Below are positions 15,728 to 23,716 of a stretch of DNA of 64,000 nucleotides, in pieces. Within the stretch, counting starts at the first letter, position 1; every line of letters starts with the position of its first letter. Source of the stretch: Bradyrhizobium xenonodulans (lineage in GTDB: Bacteria > Pseudomonadota > Alphaproteobacteria > Rhizobiales > Xanthobacteraceae); assembly GCF_027594865.1 (NCBI RefSeq), contig NZ_CP089391.1:3130501-3194500 (forward strand), read 5' to 3'. A model generated the notes under the pieces. The model was not told where the DNA came from, searched no databases, and worked only from the letters and a program-made list of their open reading frames with translations. The position numbers and the translations under genes were made by a program.

Positions 15728-16424
15728 CCGACATCTCCGGTTGGAGTGGCATTCACCATGACGGAATACGCTCTCATTCGTCCCAGCCATGTGAGCCGTC
15801 TCACATTTTGCCTGTGCTGAAGCGGTTGTGATGGACCAACGAGGCAGGAATGGCGCTGGGACGAACAGAATCGCGCGCGCCCTGGTGGCTCGCGATGTGG
15901 CAGTCGACACTCAGCCGAACGTTCAGCCGCATGCTTGGCGCCGGGAACGGAAGTCTCGCAAAACCTGATTCTTCGGTTGGTCCAATCACACGCAGGATCA
16001 ATTGCGGCCGAAATATCTAAGCAAAATGAATGGCTTAGGCCGCGCATTTTCTACAGCCCCCATGATGGATTGGAATGAGAGTTTAAGGTTTTCAATCGTT
16101 TAGAAGGCGCCGTGTGCACCGGGAGATCAAGAAAAATCTCACCACAGCCAACGTGTGCAGGCTTTTGGCACATGTGCAGGATCTGAACTTCCGAGGGTAG
16201 GGTGCGGGCGAGTGCTTTGGACGCGGAATGGTCGAACGTCGTGAGTTTGACTCACATCTCTCCGCCAATTGCGCGATTGCGTACGCCAAACTACGATTTC
16301 CTGCGCTTGGGTCCGCTTCGCGAGCGACTCGTCCCTCTACTGGGCGCCCTAGCCACGGCCCGTCTCGGTTGGGTCGCGATCGGCACCGTTGGCACCAGTT
16401 CTCACGGAGCTTCGCTTGATAGCC
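15728..16424. other. Gene-poor interval between fdh operon and catabolic region
   Basis: About 700 bases carry no convincing gene on either strand; the short open frames present lack recognisable domains or start signals. The visible structure is a TGTGCAGG direct repeat 19 bases apart (16154-16161 and 16173-16180) and the tRNA-like 3' end at 16240-16267. The interval separates housekeeping-like respiration genes from the catabolic genes and could be an insertion boundary. Confidence 0.5.
16240..16267 (+). pseudogene. Probable tRNA-Ser 3'-end remnant
   Basis: The sequence from CGTGAG to the terminal CCA resembles the T-arm, acceptor strand, discriminator G and CCA of a bacterial tRNA-Ser, which commonly ends CTCTCCGCCA. 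The T-stem is perfect (GTGAG/CTCAC), but the loop has five bases instead of seven, so two bases appear lost. No matching 5' acceptor (GGAGAG) or anticodon arm lies at tRNA distance upstream. It may be an att-site remnant left by integration, or chance. Confidence 0.4.
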
Positions 16425-17300
16425 TCAGCTCAACGCGTGACCGGCTAGCCCGTACACCCACGGCTCATTTTCTTTTCTGTTCAGGAATCGCCGGCCCTTA
16501 GACATCGTTGTGACGGTGTCGGTCATTCCGAGGCGGCTCTGTTGAAGGAAGTCGGCAAACAGACCCGTCTGCTCCCGCGTATCGACGCGGACGAATTGTC
16601 CCGCGAGATCCCTAAGATGCACAGCGGTGAGATGGATCGCATCACAATCATTGCTGGCAACGATCGGGCCGATCACATGACCGCGCCCGAATTCGCGCTT
16701 CATGGAATAACCCACGGTCTCTCCGCCGCGGCGCAAGACGGAGATTGAGGCACCTTCAGACAGCAATGCGAGCAGCTTCCGCCGGTTCGTTCCGAACGCG
16801 CGTTCGTCCACTGCCGCGATCTCTCCGATGTTCGCGGTGGACAGCGAGCTCAATTCACCGGCCAGACCGGGCACCGGCGGTGGCGACACGACCTCTCCTT
16901 GCCACTGATACACGGTGGCTTCCTTTGTGAACCCCAGTGACAGATACAGATGATAGGCGGCATGGGTTGAGTTGAGGGTCAAATTCCGATCGCCACACCG
17001 CTCGAACACCTGCTCCATGAGCCAGCGGCCAGTACCCTGCGCCTGGGTTCGGGGCGATGTGATCACCAGGCCAATGGTCGCGAAATCGTGCCCATGTGGG
17101 AACCACATCGCGCTACCGAAGACGCGGCCTATCCCATCAACGGCTACGATGCCGTGACCAGCGCGCCGCAGGAAATCCCAATCCTTGGGCCGATGCGGCC
17201 AGCCAACCCCGGTCGAGAGCGCGTGAAGTAGTGTCACATCAACGTCGTTGATGTCCTTGGCCATCAGTTCAAAGGACTTCACGCGTACCGTTCGTCCCAT
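16425..17300 (-). CDS. GNAT acetyltransferase with YitH-like C-terminal domain
   Basis: The 291-residue protein has an N-terminal GNAT fold (acetyl-CoA loop region TSPRTQAQGTGRWLMEQV, then LNSTHAAYHLYLSLGF) and a C-terminal YitH-type domain with EFGRGHVIGPIV and FVRVDTREQTGLF. The start is set at the ATG of 17298-17300 by alignment with the paralogue at 32565, which begins at the equivalent point; a Met 12 residues further in is possible. Both proteins share HVIGP, the VRxDT strand and the same length. It faces away from the ghrA gene across a 345-base divergent gap. The substrate is probably an amine or amino acid of the local pathway. Confidence 0.8.
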   Translation of the reverse strand: MGRTVRVKSFELMAKDINDVDVTLLHALSTGVGWPHRPKDWDFLRRAGHGIVAVDGIGRVFGSAMWFPHGHDFATIGLVITSPRTQAQGTGRWLMEQVFERCGDRNLTLNSTHAAYHLYLSLGFTKEATVYQWQGEVVSPPPVPGLAGELSSLSTANIGEIAAVDERAFGTNRRKLLALLSEGASISVLRRGGETVGYSMKREFGRGHVIGPIVASNDCDAIHLTAVHLRDLAGQFVRVDTREQTGLFADFLQQSRLGMTDTVTTMSKGRRFLNRKENEPWVYGLAGHALS

Positions 17301-17645
17301 TCGCTCATCCGTTCCGTTGCGGGACTCAAGGCGCACAGCCTCTCGCTCCCCGGCCTTCTGCTGCCTGCCGCACAAGCCCTCTTTTGTAGCAGCATAGCGC
17401 GGAAGGCCAGCAGATTTCGCCTGTTTGGCAGGCGGTATTTGGAATGTTCGCCCGCAAGCGCAACTCGATTCGGCAGGGAAAGCTCCTGGGTGCGGCCTAT
17501 CGATATCCGGCAACAGCAGACAAGGTGAGCCCCAGTGAATGTTGAAGGCTTCTCTGGAAGGCTCGCGGCCTTTCCAGCCCTCGTGGTCTGCCAGGTCGGT
17601 CTCAACGCCCCGCATCCCGGGCGAGGACCTGAGAGGACCACGTCG
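17301..17645. promoter_or_regulatory. Divergent intergenic region, GNAT / ghrA-like gene
   Basis: The 345-base gap between divergent genes must hold promoters for both. I see no gene in it: the open frames running through it are extensions of the two flanking genes with no conserved residues. No clear palindrome or sigma-54 motif was found by eye. Confidence 0.4.
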
Positions 17646-18569
17646 ATGGCGTTCCTTTTCAATTCCGATGCTGCTCGGGGGGCTGTTTTCCGGCAGGCCT
17701 TTGCCCGCGAGCTCCCTGATCTCGAATTCTACCATTCCAGTGAATGCATCGAACCTGAAAAGGTGCGTTACCTGCTGACCTGGAATGTGCCAGACGATGT
17801 CTCACGCTTTCGCAATCTGGAAGTGGTCTTTTCAATTGGCGCCGGGGTCGACCAGTTCAAGTCGGAAACCATACCCGACCACGTGAAGCTCGTGCGCATG
17901 GTCGAGGATGGCATCATACGCATGATGCAGGAATACGTCGTCCTTGGTGTGCTGACGCTGCATCGCGAGGTGCTTGCGTATTGCGAGCAGCAGAGAAAAG
18001 GGCTTTGGCGGCCTCTTTTAACGTCCCAGGCGACCGATCGGCGCGTCGGTTTCCTGGGCCTTGGGATGCTGGCGCAAGCTGCGATCGATCGCTTGAGGCC
18101 GTTCCGATTCCCCCTTGCCGCGTGGAGCCGCAGCAAGAAGGTGGTCGAGGGTGTCACCTGCTTCCATGGCGAGGATCAGCTTGGCAGTTTCCTGCAAGGA
18201 ACGGATATCCTCGTCTGTCTTCTGCCCCTGACGGGGCAAACGAGCGGCATCCTGAACGCAAGGCTCTTCTCGCTTTTGCCGGTGGGAGCGAGGCTGCTCC
18301 ATGTCGGCCGCGGCCCGCAGCTTGACCACGGTGCACTCATCGAGGCGCTCGACAGCGGGCACCTTGCGGCCGCCATGCTTGACGTCACCGATCCCGAGCC
18401 GCTGCCGGAGAACCATCCACTCTGGTCGCATCCGAAAGTGATCATCACGCCGCATATCGCGTCCGTGACTCAACCGCATACGGCAGCACAATCCGTCATA
18501 GAGAACATCCGGCGCCACCGCGTCGGACAGGATCCGATCGGCCTCGTCGATCGAACGCTCGGCTACTAA
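17646..18569 (+). CDS. ghrA: D-2-hydroxyacid dehydrogenase, GhrA-like
   Basis: The 307-residue protein fits the glyoxylate/hydroxypyruvate reductase A subgroup, which reduces glyoxylate or hydroxypyruvate with NADPH. Features are FSIGAGVDQF in the substrate domain, the nucleotide loop VGFLGLGMLAQ, the catalytic Arg in LHVGRGPQLDHGAL, the Glu/Asp region MLDVTDPEPLP, and the catalytic His in ITPHIASVTQP. The start is at 17646, preceded by GAGAGG. It is followed by a cupin (13-base gap) and a semialdehyde dehydrogenase, so it may reduce a 2-oxoacid or glyoxylate formed in the same pathway. Confidence 0.85.
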   Translation: MAFLFNSDAARGAVFRQAFARELPDLEFYHSSECIEPEKVRYLLTWNVPDDVSRFRNLEVVFSIGAGVDQFKSETIPDHVKLVRMVEDGIIRMMQEYVVLGVLTLHREVLAYCEQQRKGLWRPLLTSQATDRRVGFLGLGMLAQAAIDRLRPFRFPLAAWSRSKKVVEGVTCFHGEDQLGSFLQGTDILVCLLPLTGQTSGILNARLFSLLPVGARLLHVGRGPQLDHGALIEALDSGHLAAAMLDVTDPEPLPENHPLWSHPKVIITPHIASVTQPHTAAQSVIENIRRHRVGQDPIGLVDRTLGY

Positions 18570-18582
18570 CAGGAAAAGCGCC

Positions 18583-18939
18583 ATGTCACTTCTGATCACC
18601 ATCGACACCAATCCGGACTTCGCACCGAAAGACGCCTTGCCCGCCCCGGAACGGCTCATTTCTGGCAATCCATCTTTCAAGACCTGGGCACAGGACGCCT
18701 CGAAAGGCGAGAAGGTGCTGACCGGCGTCTGGGAAGCAACGCCGGGCGAGACCCATTCCATCAAGGGCACCACCTTCGAGTTCTGCCACATTCTCTCGGG
18801 CCTCATCGAAATCGAGGAAAAGGGTGGCGAGACCAGGAGGTACCGCGCCGGCGACAGCTTTGTCATGAAACCTGGCTTCGTCGGGGTCTGGCGTACGATC
18901 GAGACCGTGCGAAAGATCTACGTCTGCCATTACGACTGA
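18583..18939 (+). CDS. Cupin (DUF861 type) protein
   Basis: This is a 118-residue single-cupin protein with the two barrel motifs: TPGETHSIKGTTFEFCHILSG (outline: Gly-Glu, then a Phe-Cys-His strand) and YRAGDSFVMKPGFVGVW. It resembles the DUF861/cupin_3 group that includes small proteins near amino-acid and polyamine oxidation genes. The usual metal ligands are only partly conserved, so it may be a binding protein rather than an enzyme. It follows ghrA by 13 bases and is probably co-transcribed. Confidence 0.75.
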   Translation: MSLLITIDTNPDFAPKDALPAPERLISGNPSFKTWAQDASKGEKVLTGVWEATPGETHSIKGTTFEFCHILSGLIEIEEKGGETRRYRAGDSFVMKPGFVGVWRTIETVRKIYVCHYD

Positions 18940-18946
18940 GACGGTG

Positions 18947-18976
18947 CTGAGGGCAGCAAGATCAAGCGGCCCTCAG
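18947..18976 (+). terminator. Hairpin after the cupin gene
   Basis: An 8-bp perfect stem, CTGAGGGC and GCCCTCAG, with a 14-base loop lies just after the cupin stop. There is no T-run, so it may be an mRNA 3' stabiliser or weak terminator rather than a strong intrinsic terminator. Confidence 0.35.
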
Positions 18977-19148
18977 AATATTCGACTTGCGAGGCTGCGT
19001 CTGACCAGATTCAACGCGGCCGGTCACTTCATTCTCAATGAAAAATGCGGCGTGCAGTCCTGTACTGCTCGCAGGAGACAACGTCGTCTCGCCAATCGCA
19101 AATCCAGACAGCGATGGCGGGACGGGCCTGTAGACAAGGAGCAAGCCC

Positions 19149-20606
19149 ATGATTGCGATGAAGGACAAGGATCTGTTTCGCCAGCAAGCCCTGATCGGCG
19201 GCAATTGGCGGGATGCGAGCACGAAGGCCACCGTTGATGTCATCGATCCCGCGAGCCAGAATGTGCTTGGCACCATCCCCGACATGGGTCGAGACGAGAC
19301 CAGGGCAGCAATCGACGCAGCGGCCGCTGCGTTCAAGCATTGGAAGACCAAGGCTCACGCAGAGCGCGCGGCGCTGCTGGAGCGCTGGTATGAGCTCATG
19401 CGTCGGCATGAGCAGGACTTAGCGCTTCTGCTGACGCTGGAACAGGGCAAGCCGCTTGCTGAATCGCTCGGAGAGATCCGGTACGGGGCATCCTTCGTCA
19501 AATGGTTTGCGGAAGAGGCACGGCGGATCAACGGATCGACCATCCCGTCACCAACTGTCGACCGCCGCATCCTGGTGCTGAAAGAACCGGTCGGCGTCAG
19601 CGGAATCATCACACCCTGGAATTTCCCAAATGCGATGATCACGCGGAAGGTCGCACCTGCACTTGCCGCGGGCTGTACTGTCGTTATCAAGCCCTCCGAA
19701 TTTACGCCTTTTTCGGCTCTCGCCATCGCTGTTCTGGCTGAGAGGGCCGGAATTCCGGCGGGCGTGATCAACATCGTGACGGGCATGCCGGCGGAGATCG
19801 GCCAGGAGCTGATGGCCAACGAAACCGTCCGCAAGATTTCGTTCACCGGATCGACGCGCGTCGGTGCTTTGCTGATGAAAGGCGCAGCCGACAACATCAA
19901 GAGGCTCAGCCTCGAGCTCGGCGGCAACGCACCGTTCATCGTTTTTGACGATGCCGATCTCGACCGGGCTGTCGAGGGCGCGATTGCGTCGAAGTTCCGC
20001 AACGGCGGACAGACCTGCGTCTGCTGCAATCGCATTCTCGTTCAATCCGGCATTTACGACGCCTTCGCCCAGAAGCTTGCCAGCCAGGTCGCAAAAATGA
20101 AGGTCGGTCCCGGCACGGAAGACGACGTTGCGATTGGGCCGATGATCAATGGCGCGGCGATCGAGAAGATCAAGCGGCACGTTACCGACGCCCTGAATAA
20201 GGGTGCAAAAATCATCTCGGAGAGCGAGGCTGTGCCGGAAGGTCGGCAATATGCCCGGCCTCTCGTGCTCAGCGGTGCGACGACTGAGATGCTGCTCGCT
20301 TCGGAGGAGACCTTCGGGCCGGTCGCTCCGCTTTTCCGGTTCGAGACCGAGGACGAGGCGATTGCGATCGCAAACGGTACGCCATTCGGCCTTGCGGCGT
20401 ATTTCTACACTGAAAACCTGAAGCGTTCCTGGCGGGTTGCGGAAGCGCTGGAGTTCGGCATGGTCGGCCTGAACACGGGCTTGATTTCGACTGAGGTTGC
20501 GCCGTTCGGTGGCGTCAAGCAGTCCGGCTTGGGGCGCGAGGGATCTCAGCTCGGGATCGAAGAATATCTCGAGACCAAGGCGCTCCATATCGGCGGGCTG
20601 GATTGA
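19149..20606 (+). CDS. gabD: Succinate-semialdehyde dehydrogenase family protein
   Basis: The 485-residue aldehyde dehydrogenase is of the GabD subgroup. The general base is E256 in LELGGN and the nucleophile C290 in NGGQTCVCCNRILV; the CVCxNR context is characteristic of succinate- or glutarate-semialdehyde dehydrogenases. The Rossmann phrase is ITPWNFPNAMITRKVAPALAAG (outline TPWNFP). The start follows AAGGAG by seven bases. Its product would be succinate or a related dicarboxylate feeding the TCA cycle. The neighbours suggest oxidation of an aldehyde from an amine oxidase or aminotransferase. Confidence 0.88.
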   Translation: MIAMKDKDLFRQQALIGGNWRDASTKATVDVIDPASQNVLGTIPDMGRDETRAAIDAAAAAFKHWKTKAHAERAALLERWYELMRRHEQDLALLLTLEQGKPLAESLGEIRYGASFVKWFAEEARRINGSTIPSPTVDRRILVLKEPVGVSGIITPWNFPNAMITRKVAPALAAGCTVVIKPSEFTPFSALAIAVLAERAGIPAGVINIVTGMPAEIGQELMANETVRKISFTGSTRVGALLMKGAADNIKRLSLELGGNAPFIVFDDADLDRAVEGAIASKFRNGGQTCVCCNRILVQSGIYDAFAQKLASQVAKMKVGPGTEDDVAIGPMINGAAIEKIKRHVTDALNKGAKIISESEAVPEGRQYARPLVLSGATTEMLLASEETFGPVAPLFRFETEDEAIAIANGTPFGLAAYFYTENLKRSWRVAEALEFGMVGLNTGLISTEVAPFGGVKQSGLGREGSQLGIEEYLETKALHIGGLD

Positions 20607-20636
20607 GCGGTCTATCGGTTGAGTAGCTGAAACGCG

Positions 20637-20666
20637 AAAAGGGGGCGGTTGAACCGCCCCCTTTTT
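20637..20666. terminator. Strong bidirectional intrinsic terminator
   Basis: A perfect stem GGGGGCGG/CCGCCCCC with a TTGAA loop is flanked by AAAA on the left and TTTTT on the right. It lies between convergent genes (gabD and the HAD protein) and can serve both strands. Confidence 0.9.
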
Positions 20667-20706
20667 GCGTCACAACGCAAGTCTGAAAGGCCGAAAAGAA
20701 CTGCGC

Positions 20707-21396
20707 TCACGCGCTTTTGCGCAGGGGCTCCAGGCCGACAGCTGCGGCAAGCCCTCCGATGTCAGCGACCTCGGTGTATTCATAGAAGGGGTTCGCGGGC
20801 TCGTGACCGCGGTTCACCCAGACCTTGCTCTTGATGCCGAGGTCATAGGCCGTCATCAGGTCGTAGCGGAAGGAAGAGGAGACGTGGGTAATGTCTTCCG
20901 GGCCGCAGCCCAGCTTGTCAAACATGTACTCAAAGCCTTTCATGTGGGGCTTGTAGGCTCCGGTTTCCTCGGCCGTGATGACCGTGTGGAAGGGAGCGCC
21001 GAGCTTCTCCACGTTCGACATGATGAGGTTCTTCATGGAGTTCGACAGGATAACCAGCGGAATCTCTCTGGCAACTTTGGCCAGGCCCGCCGGGACGTCG
21101 GGATGTGGACCCCATGTGTGGATCTCATCATTGATGCGCTGGGCATCCTCTGGCCGAAACACGATACCGTTGCGCTTGCACGTGCGCTCTACCGAATTAT
21201 GCACGACCTCGAAGTACGGCTTCCATGCGCCAAGAACCTCGTCCAGACGATAGGCAGCGAAATCCTTGATGAAACTTGCCATCGTCGTGGCAGAAAGTTG
21301 AGAGCCGTAAACTCTCCTTGCCGCGCCGGCCATGTCGAAATTGGTGAGCGTGCCGTAACAGTCGAAGGTGACGTATTTCGGTCTAAACGTTGCCAT
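20707..21396 (-). CDS. HAD-superfamily hydrolase, type II haloacid dehalogenase-like
   Basis: The 229-residue protein has HAD motif I as FDCYGTLTNF (nucleophile Asp), motif II as VILSNSMKN, and motifs III/IV as TGAYKPHMKGFEYM with the following acidic pair near THVSSSFRYDLMTA. The substitution of Asp by Tyr after the nucleophile-Cys places it with L-2-haloacid dehalogenase-type enzymes rather than phosphatases. The start at 21394-21396 has GGAG seven bases away. It is divergent from the aminotransferase. It may remove halide or act on a related C-X bond; the actual substrate is unknown. Confidence 0.8.
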   Translation of the reverse strand: MATFRPKYVTFDCYGTLTNFDMAGAARRVYGSQLSATTMASFIKDFAAYRLDEVLGAWKPYFEVVHNSVERTCKRNGIVFRPEDAQRINDEIHTWGPHPDVPAGLAKVAREIPLVILSNSMKNLIMSNVEKLGAPFHTVITAEETGAYKPHMKGFEYMFDKLGCGPEDITHVSSSFRYDLMTAYDLGIKSKVWVNRGHEPANPFYEYTEVADIGGLAAAVGLEPLRKSA

Positions 21397-21738
21397 AGCT
21401 CCAATCCTTGTGATCACACGCACCGCTTGCCGGTACGACGAGCATCATAGCGAGGAGCCGACAAGACAAAGCGCCGATGTCGCGGGGGTCGGGAGCAGAT
21501 TGTGTCGTATCGGATCGGAGCCGTGGCAGAGAGTTGCGTGAAGGGCGCGCTCCGGGGCGAGCGCCAATGCCGGGCGCAGGCCCATGCCGGCATAAGATGC
21601 GGCCCCGATCGTCAATGTCAGTCAAAATGCCCTTCGTCCATGTCCAGCATGAGAGCAACTGCTGTCTTGGTCATCCTACGTTGAGTGCGACAACATCGGG
21701 GTATCCGCACAAACGTTGCGGTCGATCTGGAGGACGAC
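21397..21738. promoter_or_regulatory. Divergent intergenic region, HAD / aminotransferase
   Basis: This gap of about 340 bases contains no convincing gene. Half-sites CAGCA (21645-21649) and TGCTG (21660-21664) face each other with a 10-base spacer. That is like the Lrp-type palindromes elsewhere in this window but with five extra bases, so it is not counted as a site. Confidence 0.35.
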
Positions 21739-23115
21739 ATGTTGAGCAACTCGCTGATTGAACTCGATCGCGCGCATCTGATTCATCCGGTCTCATCCTA
21801 TCGCAGCCACGAGGCGACTGGCGTCCGTGTGCTGAAGTCAGCGAAGGGCGCGACGCTGACCGATGTTTCGGGACGACAATTGCTCGACGGCTTCGCCGGC
21901 CTGTGGTGTGTCAATGCGGGCTACGGACAGGACAGTATCGTTGAAGCGGCGACGAGGCAGCTCCGCGAACTACCTTATGCGACGGGCTATTTCGGGTTGG
22001 GCTCCGACCCGGCCATCCGGTTGGCCGCAAGGCTTGCCGAATTGGCGCCTGGCGATCTGAACCATGTCTATTTCACCCTGGGCGGCTCCGATGCCGTCGA
22101 CAGCACGATCCGGTTCATTCGGTACTATTATCATGCCAAGCGTACGCCGCAGAAGGACCGGTTCATTTCCGTCGAATCTGGCTACCACGGATCGTCGACG
22201 GCGGGCTCCGGTTTGACCGCGCTACCGGCTTTTCATACGGGCTTCGGAGTGCCGTACAATTGGCAGCACAAGATTCCATCGCACTATGCCTATCGCAATC
22301 CGGTCGGCTCCCATCCCCAGGCTATCATTGCCGCCTCGGTTGCGGCGCTGCACGCCAAGATCGCCGAACTGGGCGCCGATCGCGTTGCCGCCTTCTATGT
22401 CGAGCCGATACAGGGCTCGGGCGGCGTCCTCGTTCCGCCGCCGTCCTGGCTGAAGGCGATGCACGCTGTTTGTAAGGAGCACGACATTCTGTTCGTTGCC
22501 GACGAGGTCATCACCGGCTTTGGCCGTGTCGGTCCGTTCTTCGCCTGTGAAGAGGACGACGTCATGCCGGATCTCATGACCACGGCAAAGGGATTGACTT
22601 CCGGTTATGTGCCGATGGGAGCCGTTCTGATGTCGGACCGCGTCTACAACACGATCGCGGACGGTGCCGGCAAGACGGCCGTCGGCCACGGCTACACCTA
22701 TTCCGCACATCCCGTCAGCGCAGCCGTTGGGCTCGCTTGCCTCGACCTCTACGAGAACGGCCTGCTCGACAACGGCCGCAAGGCTGGGCACCGCCTGATG
22801 CAAGGCCTCCGCGCGCTGGCCGATCATCCGCTTGTCGGCGATATCAGGGGGCGGGGCATGCTGGCCGCAATCGAGCTTGTCACCGACAAGGAACGCAAGA
22901 CGCCCCTGCCGGCGGAAGCCGACGCGGCGCGCCGTATTTTCGACCGCGCATGGGACAACGGCCTCGTCATCCGTGCCTTTGCACAAGGCGTGCTGGGCTA
23001 TGCGCCGCCGCTCTGTTGCACGGATGCGGACATCGACGGCATCATCGAGCGGACCAGGATGACGCTCGACCAGACGCTCCAAGACAAGGACGTCCGCGCG
23101 GCCATGAAAGGATAA
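21739..23115 (+). CDS. Class III aminotransferase (omega-amine:pyruvate type)
   Basis: This is a 458-residue PLP enzyme. The cofactor lysine is K284 in MTTAKGLTSGYVPMG, and the conserved Asp pair sits in FVADEVITGFGRVG. The N-terminal phrase HPVSSYRSHEATGVRVLKSAKG and the FAGLWCVNAGYGQ strand are typical of beta-alanine/putrescine/omega-amino acid:pyruvate transaminases. GGAGG precedes the start at 21739. It would convert a terminal amine to an aldehyde, with alanine as product, and the aldehyde could pass to one of the two aldehyde dehydrogenases. An Lrp regulator lies directly downstream on the opposite strand. Confidence 0.88.
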   Translation: MLSNSLIELDRAHLIHPVSSYRSHEATGVRVLKSAKGATLTDVSGRQLLDGFAGLWCVNAGYGQDSIVEAATRQLRELPYATGYFGLGSDPAIRLAARLAELAPGDLNHVYFTLGGSDAVDSTIRFIRYYYHAKRTPQKDRFISVESGYHGSSTAGSGLTALPAFHTGFGVPYNWQHKIPSHYAYRNPVGSHPQAIIAASVAALHAKIAELGADRVAAFYVEPIQGSGGVLVPPPSWLKAMHAVCKEHDILFVADEVITGFGRVGPFFACEEDDVMPDLMTTAKGLTSGYVPMGAVLMSDRVYNTIADGAGKTAVGHGYTYSAHPVSAAVGLACLDLYENGLLDNGRKAGHRLMQGLRALADHPLVGDIRGRGMLAAIELVTDKERKTPLPAEADAARRIFDRAWDNGLVIRAFAQGVLGYAPPLCCTDADIDGIIERTRMTLDQTLQDKDVRAAMKG

Positions 23116-23131
23116 GGATCGAGCCTCTCCT

Positions 23132-23608
23132 CTAGCCGTCGAATATGCTTTCGAGAGGCAAATGAGATTTCACGATCGGGGACTTCAGCACGACGAAACT
23201 GAAGTATTTATCGATGCCGATATCCATCTCGACCAGGCGTTCCATGACCGCCTGGTATTCGCTGATCCCTGCCGTGATGAATTTCACGAGATAGTCGTAC
23301 CCGCCTGAAACGAGATGGCACTCGACGACGGAATCGATCTTTTCGATCGTCGTGAGAAAGCGGGCGAAATCGATCTGCCGATGATTCTTCAGGGTGATTT
23401 CGGCGAAGACGGTTAGAGTTTGTCCGAGCTTGGCAACGTCAATCTGGGCGGAATAGCCGGTAATGAAGCCTTCCGTCTGAAGCCTCTTGACGCGCATCAG
23501 GCAGGGGCTCGGGGAAAGGTTGATCAGCTCCGCGAGCTCGACGTTGGAAATCCGCCCGTTCTTTTGCAGTTCGCATAAAATCCTGATGTCGATCTTATCG
23601 AGCTTCAT
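23132..23608 (-). CDS. Lrp/AsnC-family transcriptional regulator
   Basis: This protein has normal Lrp length (158 residues): an N-terminal HTH (DIRILCELQKNGRISNVELAELINLSPSPCLMRVKRL; signature phrase LSPSPCLMRVKRL) and a RAM ligand-sensing domain (VVECHLVSGGYDYLVKFI). Lrp proteins usually sense amino acids and control the adjacent catabolic genes. It is convergent with the aminotransferase and upstream of nothing on its own strand except the FAD oxidase, which ends 108 bases before its start. A CAGCATTTTTT motif resembling an Lrp half-site precedes it, consistent with autoregulation. Confidence 0.88.
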   Translation of the reverse strand: MKLDKIDIRILCELQKNGRISNVELAELINLSPSPCLMRVKRLQTEGFITGYSAQIDVAKLGQTLTVFAEITLKNHRQIDFARFLTTIEKIDSVVECHLVSGGYDYLVKFITAGISEYQAVMERLVEMDIGIDKYFSFVVLKSPIVKSHLPLESIFDG

Positions 23609-23687
23609 AGCAATGCCATGAGAGGGGGGCGACAAGGGCGTCAGGGCTTTGAGGCTTCGGCGTCATATGCATTGTCATAGCATCAAC

Positions 23688-23702
23688 CAGCATTTTTTCC
23701 CA
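23688..23702. promoter_or_regulatory. Candidate Lrp-type site upstream of the Lrp gene
   Basis: The 15-mer CAGCATTTTTTCCCA agrees at 12 of 15 positions with the E. coli Lrp consensus (YAGHAWATTWTDCTR) and lies 80 bases before the Lrp start. The right half is weak, so this is a suggestion only. Confidence 0.3.
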
Positions 23703-23716
23703 CCGGGCAACTGCTT

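Noticed and set aside
16154..16180. Direct repeat TGTGCAGG, twice 19 bases apart, considered as part of a CRISPR-like or iteron array
   Set aside because: Only two copies of eight bases exist; there is no third unit, no spacer regularity and no replication gene nearby.
16202..16501. 99-residue frame in the gene-poor interval
   Set aside because: There is no Shine-Dalgarno, no domain and no signal peptide; its end runs into the GNAT gene, and it covers the tRNA-like element.
21645..21664. CAGCA and TGCTG half-sites with a 10-base spacer upstream of the aminotransferase
   Set aside because: The spacer is five bases longer than in the other palindromes, which would put the arms on opposite faces of the helix. 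It is probably chance.
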